DNA from: Oscillospiraceae bacterium
GTDB taxonomy: Bacteria > Bacillota > Clostridia > Oscillospirales > Oscillospiraceae
Length of the DNA stretch: 43,415 bases
NCBI GenBank assembly: GCA_015067525.1
Contig: SVMH01000013.1
Span: forward strand, 1 to 43,415
Direction of reading: 5' to 3'
Below the pieces are notes generated by a model. That model searched no databases. It was not told the DNA's origin and was given only the letters and a program-made list of their open reading frames with translations. Of the stretch, positions 1 through 8,236 are shown piece by piece (positions within the stretch are counted from its first letter, which is position 1; each line of letters starts with the position of its first letter). The position numbers and the translations under genes are program-made.

Positions 1-1223
1 TGACCATGGTGCAGAAGTGGCCCGTCCGTGTGGGCCGCCCCTACCGCCGCAAGTTCCCGCCTGTCAAGCCCCTGCAGTCCGGCCAGCGCGTCATCGACAC
101 CATGTTCCCCATCGCCAAGGGCGGTACCGCCGCCGTGCCCGGCCCCTTCGGCTCCGGCAAGACGGTGGTGCAGCATCAGCTGGCCAAGTGGTCCGACGTG
201 GACATCGTGGTGTACATCGGCTGCGGCGAACGCGGCAACGAGATGACCGACGTACTGCGCGAGTTCCCCGAGCTGACCGACCCCCGCACCGGCGAGACGC
301 TGATGAAGCGCACGGTGCTGATCGCCAATACCTCCGACATGCCGGTGGCAGCCCGCGAGGCCTCCGTCTATACCGGCATCACCATCGCCGAGTACTTCCG
401 TGACATGGGCTATGATGTGGCCGTTATCGCCGACTCCACCTCCCGCTGGGCCGAGGCCCTGCGTGAGATGTCCGGCCGCCTCGAGGAGATGCCCGGTGAA
501 GAGGGCTATCCTGCCTACCTTGCCTCCCGTCTGGCCCAGTTCTATGAGCGCGCCGGCGTGGTGGAGTGCATGGGCAGCGATGGCCGCGTGGGCACGCTGA
601 CCGCTGTGGGCGCCGTGTCGCCTCCCGGCGGCGACCTCTCCGAGCCGGTGGCACAGGGCACCATGCGCATCGTCAAGGTGTTCTGGGCGCTGGATGCATC
701 CCTGGCCTATCGCCGTCATTTCCCCGCCATCAACTGGCTGAATTCCTATTCCCTGTACCTCGACTCCGTGCGCCCGTGGTTTGACGAGAATCTGGGCGAG
801 CAGTTCATGCGTGACCGCGGCCGCGCCATGCATCTGCTGCAGGAGGAGAACGAGCTCAACGAGATCGTGCAGCTGGTGGGTAAGGATTCCCTCAGCGCCG
901 GTGACCAGCTGACGCTGGAAGTGGCCCGTATGCTGCGTGAGGACTTCCTGCAGCAGAACGCCTTCATGGATGTGGACTCCTACTCCAGCTTCGACCGGCA
1001 GAAGAAGCTGCTGGGCATGGTGCTGCGCTATGAGACCCTGGCCCGCGCCGCGCTGGAGCAGGGCGTGGAGGCCCAGAAGGTCTTTGACCTGCCGGCCCGC
1101 GAGGAGATCGGCCGTGCCAAGTATGAAGAGGCGGACAGCTATGCCGCCGCCTATGACAAGATCGAAGCTGACATGGAGCAGCAGATCGACGAACTGATCG
1201 CAAAGGTGGGTGAGTTTGTATGA
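1..1223 (+). CDS. atpA: V-type ATP synthase subunit A (catalytic), 5' end outside window
   Basis: This is the catalytic A subunit of an archaeal/vacuolar-type ATPase, which couples ATP turnover to H+ or Na+ movement at the cytoplasmic face of the membrane. Codons run in frame from base 3, and about 406 residues are visible, where the family usually has about 590, so the N-terminal third lies upstream of the window. The P-loop GPFGSGKT is encoded near 140-163, followed by the conserved GCGERGNEM and [17 protein letters not shown] segments. The C-terminal helical part is complete. The stop overlaps the next start in an ATGA arrangement, so A and B are translationally coupled. The ATG at base 6 is internal and is not the gene start. 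Identification is secure; the partial state comes only from the window edge. Confidence 0.97.
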   Translation, partial: TMVQKWPVRVGRPYRRKFPPVKPLQSGQRVIDTMFPIAKGGTAAVPGPFGSGKTVVQHQLAKWSDVDIVVYIGCGERGNEMTDVLREFPELTDPRTGETLMKRTVLIANTSDMPVAAREASVYTGITIAEYFRDMGYDVAVIADSTSRWAEALREMSGRLEEMPGEEGYPAYLASRLAQFYERAGVVECMGSDGRVGTLTAVGAVSPPGGDLSEPVAQGTMRIVKVFWALDASLAYRRHFPAINWLNSYSLYLDSVRPWFDENLGEQFMRDRGRAMHLLQEENELNEIVQLVGKDSLSAGDQLTLEVARMLREDFLQQNAFMDVDSYSSFDRQKKLLGMVLRYETLARAALEQGVEAQKVFDLPAREEIGRAKYEEADSYAAAYDKIEADMEQQIDELIAKVGEFV

Positions 1224-2596
1224 TGAAGGAATACCGTACCATCCGTCAGGTCTCCGGACCTCTGATGGTGGTCGATCAGGTGGAAGGCGTCACCTACGAC
1301 GAGCTGGCCGAGATCGAGCTCAGTGACGGCACCGTGCGCCGCTGCAAGGTGCTGGAGGTCAACGGCGACAAGGCCGTGGTGCAGCTTTTCGAAAGCTCCG
1401 CCGGCATCAACCTGCGCGACTCCAAGATCCGCTTCCTGGGCCACCCCCTGCAGTTGGCTGTGTCCGGCGATATGCTGGGCCGCGTGTTCAACGGCATGGG
1501 CGAACCCATCGACGGCGGCCCTGCATTGCTGGCCGAGAAGTATCTGGACATCAACGGCCTGCCTATGAACCCCGCCGCCCGTGACTATCCCGATGAGTTC
1601 ATCCAGACCGGCGTTTCCTCCATCGATGGCCTGAACACCCTGGTGCGCGGCCAGAAGCTGCCCATTTTCTCCGGCAGCGGCCTGCCCCACGCCCAGCTGG
1701 CAGCGCAGATCGCCCGTCAGGCCAAGGTGTTGGACGACGCCTCCAACTTCGCCGTGGTCTTTGCCGCCATCGGTATCACCTTTGAAGAATCCGAGTTCTT
1801 CGTGCAGGAGTTCCGCCGCACCGGCGCCATCGACCGCACGGTCCTCTTTACCAACTTGGCCAACGACCCCGCCGTTGAGCGTATCGCCACCCCCCGCATG
1901 GCCCTCACCGCCGCCGAGTATCTGGCCTTTGAGAAGAACATGCACGTGCTGGTGATCCTCACCGACATCACCAACTACGCCGAAGCCCTGCGCGAGGTGT
2001 CCGCCGCCCGCAAGGAAGTGCCCGGCCGCCGCGGCTATCCCGGCTACCTGTACACCGACCTTGCCACCATGTATGAGCGCGCCGGCCGCAAGCTGGGCTG
2101 CCCCGGCTCCGTGACCATGATCCCCATCCTCACCATGCCCGAGGACGACAAGACCCATCCCATCCCCGACCTGACCGGCTATATCACCGAGGGTCAGATC
2201 ATCCTCTCCCGCGACCTGTACCGCAAGGGTATCCTGCCCCCCGTGGACGTGCTGCCCAGCCTGAGCCGCCTGAAGGACAAGGGCGTGGGCGCCGGCAAGA
2301 CCCGCGAGGACCACGCCCCCACCATGAACCAGCTGTTTGCCGCCTACGCTTCCGGTAAGGAGGCCAAGGAGCTGATGACCATTCTGGGCGAGGCGGCCCT
2401 GACGCCTATCGACCTGAAATTCGCCAAGTTTGCCGATGAGTTCGAAAGGCGTTATGTCTCTCAGGGCTTTGAGGAGAACCGCAGCATCGTCGAGACGCTG
2501 GATCTGGGCTGGGAGCTCCTCAGCATGCTGCCTCGCGGCGAGCTGAAACGCATCAAGAGCGAGATGGTGGATAAGTACCTGCCCAAGAAAGACTGA
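1220..2596 (+). CDS. atpB: V-type ATP synthase subunit B (regulatory)
   Basis: This is the non-catalytic B subunit of the V-type ATPase, alternating with A in the A3B3 head. The 458 residues match the full family length. The start ATG overlaps the stop of subunit A by four bases. Family landmarks include [14 protein letters not shown], the [13 protein letters not shown] region and the [13 protein letters not shown] loop. It lacks a canonical GxxxxGKT P-loop, having [11 protein letters not shown] at the equivalent place, which is normal for B subunits. Subunit D follows after 8 bases, so this is one operon. Symbols atpB/ntpB are both in use. No anomaly was seen. Confidence 0.97.
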   Translation: MMKEYRTIRQVSGPLMVVDQVEGVTYDELAEIELSDGTVRRCKVLEVNGDKAVVQLFESSAGINLRDSKIRFLGHPLQLAVSGDMLGRVFNGMGEPIDGGPALLAEKYLDINGLPMNPAARDYPDEFIQTGVSSIDGLNTLVRGQKLPIFSGSGLPHAQLAAQIARQAKVLDDASNFAVVFAAIGITFEESEFFVQEFRRTGAIDRTVLFTNLANDPAVERIATPRMALTAAEYLAFEKNMHVLVILTDITNYAEALREVSAARKEVPGRRGYPGYLYTDLATMYERAGRKLGCPGSVTMIPILTMPEDDKTHPIPDLTGYITEGQIILSRDLYRKGILPPVDVLPSLSRLKDKGVGAGKTREDHAPTMNQLFAAYASGKEAKELMTILGEAALTPIDLKFAKFADEFERRYVSQGFEENRSIVETLDLGWELLSMLPRGELKRIKSEMVDKYLPKKD

Positions 2597-2604
2597 GGTG
2601 CGTT

Positions 2605-3255
2605 ATGGCGAGCAAGACCATCAACCCCACCCGGATGGAGCTGACGCGGCTCAAGGGCCGCATCAAAACCGCCCGCCGCGGCCATAAGCTTTTGAAGGAT
2701 AAGCGGGATGAGCTGATGAAGCAGTTCATGGAAGTGGTGCGCCGCAACCGCGCCCTGCGCCGCCGTGTGGAGGAGGGACTGGAGAAGGCGGGCCGCGCCA
2801 TGGCTGTGGCCGGCGCCGTCATGTCCCCGGAGATGCTGGAGCAGGCGCTCCTCTATCCCAAGCAGAGCGTGGAGCTGGACGTGACCTACCGCAACGTCAT
2901 GAGCGTCAACGTGCCGGTCTACCATTTCAAAACCGCCAACGAAGACCCTACCGAGATCTATCCCTACGGCTTCGCCCAGACCAGCGGTGAGCTGGACGCG
3001 GCCATCGAATCGCTGGGACAGGTGTTTCAGGATATGCTGGAGCTGGCGGAGGTGGAGAAGACCATGCAGCTGCTGGCACAGGATATCGAGAAGACCCGCC
3101 GCCGCGTCAACGCGCTGGAGTACGTGGTCATTCCCGAGATGCAGCGCAACATCCGCTATATCACCATGAAGCTGGACGAAAACGAGCGCGGCAACACCAC
3201 GAGACTCATGAAGGTCAAGGATATGGTGCTGCAGGACGCCCACGGGTATCAGTAA
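2605..3255 (+). CDS. atpD: V-type ATP synthase subunit D (central stalk)
   Basis: Subunit D forms the rotating central stalk that links the A3B3 head to the membrane ring. The 216 residues match the usual length and are predicted to be mostly long alpha helix. The N-terminal NPTRMELTRLKGRIKTARRG and the C-terminal RRVNALEYVVIPEMQRNIRY stretches are family hallmarks. The ATG is 8 bases after the subunit B stop with GAGGTG before it. A strong terminator follows at once, so D is the last gene of this operon. No E, F, G, I or K subunits follow, so they must lie upstream of the window. Confidence 0.96.
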   Translation: MASKTINPTRMELTRLKGRIKTARRGHKLLKDKRDELMKQFMEVVRRNRALRRRVEEGLEKAGRAMAVAGAVMSPEMLEQALLYPKQSVELDVTYRNVMSVNVPVYHFKTANEDPTEIYPYGFAQTSGELDAAIESLGQVFQDMLELAEVEKTMQLLAQDIEKTRRRVNALEYVVIPEMQRNIRYITMKLDENERGNTTRLMKVKDMVLQDAHGYQ

Positions 3256-3260
3256 AAGAA

Positions 3261-3296
3261 AAAAGAACCGATTCCAAGGGGAATCGGTTCTTTTTT
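3261..3296. terminator. Bidirectional rho-independent terminator, V-ATPase / alarmone synthetase
   Basis: An 11-bp perfect stem GAACCGATTCC / GGAATCGGTTC (3265-3275 and 3280-3290) with an AAGG loop is flanked by A-run and T-run tails. It lies between two convergent genes and can serve both strands. Confidence 0.93.
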
Positions 3297-3306
3297 GTGC
3301 CAAAAC

Positions 3307-3993
3307 TTACACCTCGTACTCCGGCTTTTCGCCCAGATAGATGCGCTGCATCTCCCGGTCGATCTCGCCGATGGCCTCCGAGCACAGCCGCAGTCGGGCG
3401 GCGTCGCTGTCGGAGAAGTTGCGGTCGGACTTATAGCGCAGCTCGTGCTCCAGACTTGCCCACATGTCCATGGCGATGGTGCGCAGCTGCACCTCCACCG
3501 GCAGGTGCAGCGTGCCCTCGGAGATGACGATGGGCACGTCCAGGATCAGGTGCAGGCTGCGGTAGCCGGTCTCCTTGGGCTCTTTGATGTAGTCGGCCTC
3601 GCGCTGGATGCCGAAGGATTCGGTACGGGTCAGCAGACGGCGCATGTAGTAGATATCGTCTAAGTAATTGCAGATCACGCGCACGCCGGCCACATCCTGA
3701 ATGTGGGCAAAGATGTTGTCGATGGTGACTTCCAGCCCGCGGCGCTGCAGCTTTTCGGTGATGCTCTCCAGCGTCTTGATGCGATACTCGATGTGGTGGA
3801 TGGGGGAGTGGTCGTACATGGTGGCGAACTCTTCGTCCAAAATCTCCAGCTGCGCCACGGCCATTTTCAGCGCGCTGCGGTACAGGTGGTTCAGCCGCAC
3901 CATGCCCTGCGCCAGCTCAGTCTGCTCGGGGGATATGGTTTTCTGCTGGGACAGGTCTCTGAGGCGGATACTGCTGTGCTTTTCGATCAACAT
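3307..3993 (-). CDS. relQ: Small alarmone synthetase, RelQ/YjbM-like (GTP pyrophosphokinase family)
   Basis: This is a single-domain (p)ppGpp synthetase that transfers pyrophosphate from ATP to GTP or GDP as a stress signal in the cytosol. The 228 residues carry only the RelA/SpoT synthetase fold, with no HD hydrolase, TGS or ACT domains, as in RelQ/RelP proteins. Visible motifs are HIEYRIKTLESITEKLQRRG, DVAGVRVIC, YIKEPKETGYRSLHLIL and VEVQLRTIAMDMWASLEHEL. The start has AAAGGAGC upstream. It is monocistronic and convergent with the V-ATPase operon. RelQ versus RelP cannot be settled by reading alone; the YIKEPKETGYRS motif and C-terminal charged helix favour RelQ. Confidence 0.93.
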   Translation of the reverse strand: MLIEKHSSIRLRDLSQQKTISPEQTELAQGMVRLNHLYRSALKMAVAQLEILDEEFATMYDHSPIHHIEYRIKTLESITEKLQRRGLEVTIDNIFAHIQDVAGVRVICNYLDDIYYMRRLLTRTESFGIQREADYIKEPKETGYRSLHLILDVPIVISEGTLHLPVEVQLRTIAMDMWASLEHELRYKSDRNFSDSDAARLRLCSEAIGEIDREMQRIYLGEKPEYEV

Positions 3994-4022
3994 GAGATGT
4001 GCTCCTTTATCTTTCTATGACC

Positions 4023-4031
4023 ATCATACCA
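4023..4031 (-). promoter_or_regulatory. Possible extended -10 element for the alarmone synthetase gene
   Basis: On the minus strand the sequence reads TGGTATGAT, an extended -10 (TGn plus TATGAT), about 30 bases upstream of the start codon. No good -35 hexamer is seen at normal spacing, so the call is tentative. Confidence 0.4.
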
Positions 4032-4196
4032 CAAAGCCAACGGTTTTTGTGTGAACAATCCTCTATCGGCTGCCGAAAAAGCGACGCTGGATTTGTGCAT
4101 AGTGCCCAAAGGGGGAACGGCAGACGCGGGAGGGGAATGGAAACGCCAAAAAGAAGCTGCTCATTTTGTCAGCCTTCACGAAAAAAATTGAAAAGA

Positions 4197-4225
4197 TTGA
4201 CAATCATTTCGGGCCAACCTATACT
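4197..4225 (+). promoter_or_regulatory. Sigma-A promoter for the MBL-HAD gene
   Basis: TTGACA (4197-4202), a 17-bp spacer and TATACT (4220-4225) make a near-perfect vegetative promoter. Transcription would start near 4232. This places the upstream in-frame ATG at 4166 outside the transcript and supports the start at 4283. Confidence 0.9.
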
Positions 4226-4282
4226 GAGGGAAAGAAGAAACGGGGCAACGCTGTCAAAAGCATTGCCCGAAAGGAGAGAGCC

Positions 4283-6982
4283 ATGGAGCAGGCACAATGC
4301 AAGGTCAGCATCGGTGAGCGCCGGTATGACAGTCTGGCTGCGGCGCTGGCGGCGGCCCGGGCAGGGGATACGTTGGTACTGTGCGCCGACGCCGTGCTGC
4401 ACGCTGCGCTGGTGCTGGATAAGGCGGTCACCCTGACCACGGACGGCGCACCTCGCACCATCCGCGCCGACCATGACGGCGCTGTGATCTGCATACGGGC
4501 GGCCTGCCGCCTTCTGGGCGCGTCCGCTCAGGCACCGCTGGTGATCGACGGCGGCGCGCTGCCGCGCCGGGAATCCCTGGTGCGTCTGGAAGGGCAGGAC
4601 ATCTTTTTCCGCCATGTGACGGTGACGGGCGGCTGCTGCAGCGGCACCGGCGGCGGTATTTTTGCCGCGGCGCTCAGCTGTGCGCGGATGGAAGACTGCG
4701 CCATCACCTATAACCGCGCTGCTGTGGGCGGCGCCGGCTTCGTGGAAGCGGAAGCGGAGCTGTATCTCCACCACTGCGCCATCACCCATAACCGGGCCGA
4801 TACGGTGGGCGGCGCCTTCCGTGCGGAGGGCAAGCTGCTGCCTACGGGGTGCTGCATTGCGGATAATGAAGCGGCCTATCCTCAGGGCAAGGGCCGCCTG
4901 CTGGGCCGGCTGCCGGCATTTAACGGCGTTTCGCTTGGCTGCACCGACGGCGACGGCGTGGAAACCGCCGTCTGGCGGACAGCGGACGGGGGAGACACCT
5001 TTGCCGATTATGCCGCCCGCCTGCGGAAGAGCGGCTTTGCCCCGCTGTGGGAAAACCGGATGGACGGCAACACCTTTGCTGCGTTTACGAAAGAAGACCT
5101 GACCCTTACGCTGATGGATACGCCCGCCCTTCACGGAGGCACTGTCCGCTTGACGGTGGAGGAAGGGGCGGCGCCGCAGCCGGACGCGCCCGCCGGCGCG
5201 GCGGCGACAGAGCCGCTGGCGGTGCTGTTGGGCGTGGGCTGTCCTACCATGCAGAACGGCGCGGCCCTGCTGTTCCGTCTGCCGGACGGCCGGTTTCTTA
5301 TCGTCGACGGCGGCTATACGGACGATGCACTGCAGCTTTACGTGACGATGAAGCAGCTGTCCGAGGGCAGGGAGGTGCGCATTGCGGCATGGATCCTGAC
5401 CCATGCCCACAGCGACCATCTGCAGGCGTTTCTGGCCTTCTGGCAGCTGGAGCAAGCGCGTGAGGTGACGCTGGAGCGTGTGCTCATCCACCTGCCCGGC
5501 GATGCGGTGTTTGCCCAGAATATGGTGGGCGGCCCGTCATCTTCCCACTGGAAGGGCGAAATGGATCGTTGTCTTGCCGGCATTTCACCGGCGCCGCAGG
5601 TGATCCGCGCCCATCCCGGACAGGTGCTGCAGTTGGGCGATGCGATGCTCACGGTGCTCTATACCCACGAGCTGATGGTGCCGCAGGAGATCTGGAGCTT
5701 CAACGACACGTCGCTGGTGTGCACGCTGCGCCTTGCCGGCACCGACTTTTTACTGCTGGGCGACTGCGCCGTCAGCGGCGGCAAGGTGCTTACGGATATG
5801 TATGACGGTGCGCTGCGCTGCCATGTGCTGCAGGCATCCCATCACGGACACTACAATAACGCGCCTGCGCCCCTTCTTTATCAGAAAACGGGCGCGGCCC
5901 ACACCTTCTGGTGCAGTACACGCGGCCGCTTCCTTTGGAGCGAGAACCGGAATGCACCGGCCAACCGCTGGCTCTTTGCGCGCGAGCAGCAGGGGGAGAT
6001 GACCATATGGTGCGCCGCCGACGCGGTGCGCACCTTTGCTGTGGCAGACGGCCACCTGACGCTGCTGACGGCGGAAGAGCGGGTACGGGATCAGGAGGAG
6101 AGAGGAGAACAAGCCATGGATATCAAACTGGTTGGACTGGATCTGGACGGAACATTGCTGGATGATGATCGCAAAGTGCGGCAGCGTACCATCGACGCGC
6201 TGCGCCTTGCCGCGGCTCACGGCGTGAATCTGGCGGTCATCAGCGGCCGCAACTTTCTGGCGGTGCCGGAGGAGATCCGTGCCCTGCCCTTCATCCGCTA
6301 TTTTGTGCTCTGCAACGGCGCCGGTATCTACGATCGGGAGCAGGATAAGCTGCTGTTTCAGGCGGATATTCCACTGGACGAGGCGCTGGCGCTGTATGAC
6401 GCGCTGGAGGAAGAGGACGTCTATTACGACTGCTACCTCTCCGACGGCGCATGGACGCCCCAGAGCCACTATGACCGCATCGACGAGTTTGTGCCCGTGG
6501 AATCCCACCGCGCCTTTTTGAAGGTGAACCGCCGGCCCTTCGCCGATTTCCGCGGCGCGCTGCGGCAGCGGGGCAAGTCGGTGTGGAAGGTGCAGTCCAT
6601 CTATAAGGACACCGCCACCCGCGACCGGGAGATGGCCCGGCTGGCAAAGAAGTTCCCCCAGTACACCTTTGTCACCGCCTATTCCTACAATCTGGAGGTC
6701 AACATGCCGGCGGCCACAAAAGGTCAGGGCCTGCTGCAGCTGGCGGACATTCTGGGACTGGACCGGATGCAGGTCATGGCCTTCGGCGACGGCGGCAACG
6801 ATGTGACCATGCTGCAAAGCGCCGGTGTGGGCGTGGCCATGGGCAACGCCTGCGACGAGGCCAAGGCGGCGGCCGCCTGCGTGGGCCCCACCAACAACGA
6901 AGACGGGGTTGCACAGGTACTGGAGGCGCTGATCTGCGGTGAGGCGCAGGTACGCGCCGTGTGCCGCTTCCGCGATGAATAA
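4283..6982 (+). CDS. Beta-helix / metallo-beta-lactamase hydrolase fused in frame to Cof-type HAD phosphatase
   Basis: The 899-residue frame has three parts. Residues about 1-210 look like a right-handed beta-helix, with a YDSLAAALAAARAGDTL entry module and GGGIF, GGAGF and GGAF coils. Residues about 311-600 are a ComEC-like metallo-beta-lactamase domain with the metal motif THAHSDH (H374, H376, D378, H379) and a later ASHHGHY. Residues 612-899 are a complete Cof-type HAD phosphatase starting MDIKLVGLDLDGTLL (nucleophile D620) and ending with GDGGNDVTML. No stop separates the second and third parts, yet a strong Shine-Dalgarno run lies just before codon 612. The start at 4283 has AAAGGAGAG 6 bases upstream and lies downstream of the promoter. 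There is no signal peptide. It may be a true fusion, a stop-loss, or a two-product gene. Substrates are unknown. Confidence 0.85.
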   Translation: MEQAQCKVSIGERRYDSLAAALAAARAGDTLVLCADAVLHAALVLDKAVTLTTDGAPRTIRADHDGAVICIRAACRLLGASAQAPLVIDGGALPRRESLVRLEGQDIFFRHVTVTGGCCSGTGGGIFAAALSCARMEDCAITYNRAAVGGAGFVEAEAELYLHHCAITHNRADTVGGAFRAEGKLLPTGCCIADNEAAYPQGKGRLLGRLPAFNGVSLGCTDGDGVETAVWRTADGGDTFADYAARLRKSGFAPLWENRMDGNTFAAFTKEDLTLTLMDTPALHGGTVRLTVEEGAAPQPDAPAGAAATEPLAVLLGVGCPTMQNGAALLFRLPDGRFLIVDGGYTDDALQLYVTMKQLSEGREVRIAAWILTHAHSDHLQAFLAFWQLEQAREVTLERVLIHLPGDAVFAQNMVGGPSSSHWKGEMDRCLAGISPAPQVIRAHPGQVLQLGDAMLTVLYTHELMVPQEIWSFNDTSLVCTLRLAGTDFLLLGDCAVSGGKVLTDMYDGALRCHVLQASHHGHYNNAPAPLLYQKTGAAHTFWCSTRGRFLWSENRNAPANRWLFAREQQGEMTIWCAADAVRTFAVADGHLTLLTAEERVRDQEERGEQAMDIKLVGLDLDGTLLDDDRKVRQRTIDALRLAAAHGVNLAVISGRNFLAVPEEIRALPFIRYFVLCNGAGIYDREQDKLLFQADIPLDEALALYDALEEEDVYYDCYLSDGAWTPQSHYDRIDEFVPVESHRAFLKVNRRPFADFRGALRQRGKSVWKVQSIYKDTATRDREMARLAKKFPQYTFVTAYSYNLEVNMPAATKGQGLLQLADILGLDRMQVMAFGDGGNDVTMLQSAGVGVAMGNACDEAKAAAACVGPTNNEDGVAQVLEALICGEAQVRAVCRFRDE
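6093..6118 (+). promoter_or_regulatory. Internal Shine-Dalgarno and start codon inside the MBL-HAD frame
   Basis: AGGAGGAGAGAGGAG (6093-6107) lies 8 bases before an in-frame ATG at 6116, exactly where the HAD domain begins. It resembles a normal gene start here and could yield a separate 288-residue HAD phosphatase from the same message. In the fused reading it encodes the charged linker QEERGEQA. Confidence 0.75.
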
Positions 6983-6984
6983 GA

Positions 6985-7022
6985 GAAAAAAGCTCCTGCA
7001 CAGCATGTGCAGGAGCTTTTTT
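6985..7022. terminator. Bidirectional rho-independent terminator, HAD / DeoR
   Basis: A 12-bp perfect stem AGCTCCTGCACA / TGTGCAGGAGCT (6991-7002 and 7006-7017) with a 3-base loop has an A-run before and a T-run after. It sits between two convergent genes. Confidence 0.93.
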
Positions 7023-7027
7023 GTATG

Positions 7028-7816
7028 TTACATCAGTTCGTCGGGGGAGGTTTGTACCACCTGTACGCCGCGCTCGGTCAGCTTGCTTACGGCGGCGGCG
7101 CTGACAAGAGAGTCGGTCACCAGCGTGCCGATCTTCTCGATGGGGCAGCAGACGCAGCTGCCGGTGATGCCGAACTTGCTGTGGTCAGCCACGGCGATGA
7201 TGTGCGCCGTCTTATCAATGACCAGCTGCTTGAACTCGGCGATCTCGCTGGAATACTCGGTGGTGCCCCGGTCGGGCAAAAAGCCGTCACAGGACAGGAT
7301 GGCAAAGTCGATGCGGTAGAAAGAGGCGAGGAACTCCTTGGCAAACAGGCCGATGCTGGTCAGCGTTTCCCGCTTCACCAGACCGCCGATGTTGTACACG
7401 GAGAAGCTGTCGCAAAGACCCAGCTCCATGGCAATGCGCAGAGAGTTGGTCAGCACCGTCAGGTTCTTCTTCTCCTGCAGCAGGGGCAGCACCTCGAATA
7501 CGGACGTGCCGGTATCCAGAAACACGGTGCAGCCGTCGGGGATCAGAGTGGCCACCCGCTCGGCAATGCTCTTTTTGAACAGCTCGTTCTTCTTCAGTCG
7601 CGTATCCCAGGCCTCGATGGTGGCGGGGATGCTGGGGTTCTCCAGCAGGCGGGCACCGCCATATACTTTTTGAATGAAGCCCTCCTGCTCCAGGATATTC
7701 AGGTCGCGGCGTACCGTTTCGATGGAAACGCCGAAAATATCGCACAGTTCCTTGTTCAGCAGCTGCTTCTTGTTCAAAAACAGCTTTTTCATCTCCTGAA
7801 TGCGTGTGTTCTTCAA
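7028..7816 (-). CDS. DeoR-family transcriptional regulator
   Basis: This 262-residue repressor has an N-terminal DeoR winged helix (LLNKELCDIFGVSIETVRRDLNILEQEGFI, residues about 19-48, with the signature TVRRDLNIL) and a C-terminal DeoRC sugar-phosphate sensor domain. Such proteins release DNA on binding a phosphorylated sugar. The start is a TTG codon with GGGAGTG upstream and a good promoter further out; no in-frame ATG is better placed. It is divergent from the CUT1 transporter operon and convergent with the MBL-HAD gene, so both are plausible targets. The effector is unknown. Class call is firm; the exact subfamily (AgaR, GlpR or other) is not readable. Confidence 0.93.
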   Translation of the reverse strand: MKNTRIQEMKKLFLNKKQLLNKELCDIFGVSIETVRRDLNILEQEGFIQKVYGGARLLENPSIPATIEAWDTRLKKNELFKKSIAERVATLIPDGCTVFLDTGTSVFEVLPLLQEKKNLTVLTNSLRIAMELGLCDSFSVYNIGGLVKRETLTSIGLFAKEFLASFYRIDFAILSCDGFLPDRGTTEYSSEIAEFKQLVIDKTAHIIAVADHSKFGITGSCVCCPIEKIGTLVTDSLVSAAAVSKLTERGVQVVQTSPDELM

Positions 7817-7868
7817 AACAGGTCACTCCCTGCCACAGATTGCGAAAGTTTCCTTACCGCTAAAAAGA

Positions 7869-7897
7869 ATTATAGCGTCAAAAAATGATAAAGTCAA
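7869..7897 (-). promoter_or_regulatory. Sigma-A promoter for the DeoR gene
   Basis: On the minus strand TTGACT (7892-7897), a 17-bp spacer and TATAAT (7869-7874) form a strong promoter. Transcription would begin about 46 bases before the TTG start. Confidence 0.88.
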
Positions 7898-8012
7898 CAG
7901 AAACTTAGCAAAATCTGACAATATTCTGAAAGATAATTTGGGCAAAACGCCGACAAAGAAGAGGGGGGATTCGTCGGAATGGAGAAATTGAAAAAGGTGG
8001 TCACGACCTGCC

Positions 8013-8041
8013 TTGACTTGATCGGAAAAGGATGGTAATCT
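8013..8041 (+). promoter_or_regulatory. Candidate sigma-A promoter of the sugar transporter operon
   Basis: TTGACT (8013-8018), a 17-bp spacer and TAATCT (8036-8041) point toward the permease genes, leaving a leader of about 190 bases. Confidence 0.65.
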
Positions 8042-8054
8042 TTAGAAAAAGTTG

Positions 8055-8088
8055 TCAAACTTTTCGTTTGGAACGATTCAAACTTATC
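8055..8088. promoter_or_regulatory. Candidate operator: repeated TCAAACTTWTC boxes
   Basis: TCAAACTTTTC (8055-8065) and TCAAACTTATC (8078-8088) are direct repeats 23 bp apart, about two helical turns, with an inverted GTTTG (8066-8070) between them. They sit at the start of the predicted transcript, where a repressor could block transcription. The adjacent DeoR protein is the obvious candidate binder; this is inference. Confidence 0.45.
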
Positions 8089-8236
8089 AATTAAAAGGCT
8101 GCTTAGCGAATTTGTGACAAAGTTGGCAATATTTTGCTGATAAGAACAATGGCAAAGTCAGCCGCAACATGTGTGCCGGAAAAAGGTCCCGCTGCGGTGG
8201 GCAGCGCTCCGGCACATTGCGTTTGAGGAGGTAGAA

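Larger units (their letters stand above)
7898..8236. other. DeoR-transporter divergent intergenic region
   Basis: About 420 bases separate the two divergent genes, AT-rich compared with the coding sequence around them. It holds one promoter per strand, a pair of repeated boxes just after the forward -10, and the GAGGAGGT ribosome site before 8237. No convincing gene was found in it. Confidence 0.6.

Noticed and set aside
4166-4282. Upstream in-frame ATG for the MBL-HAD gene
   Set aside because: The consensus promoter at 4197-4225 lies downstream of this ATG, and a good ribosome site exists only before 4283.
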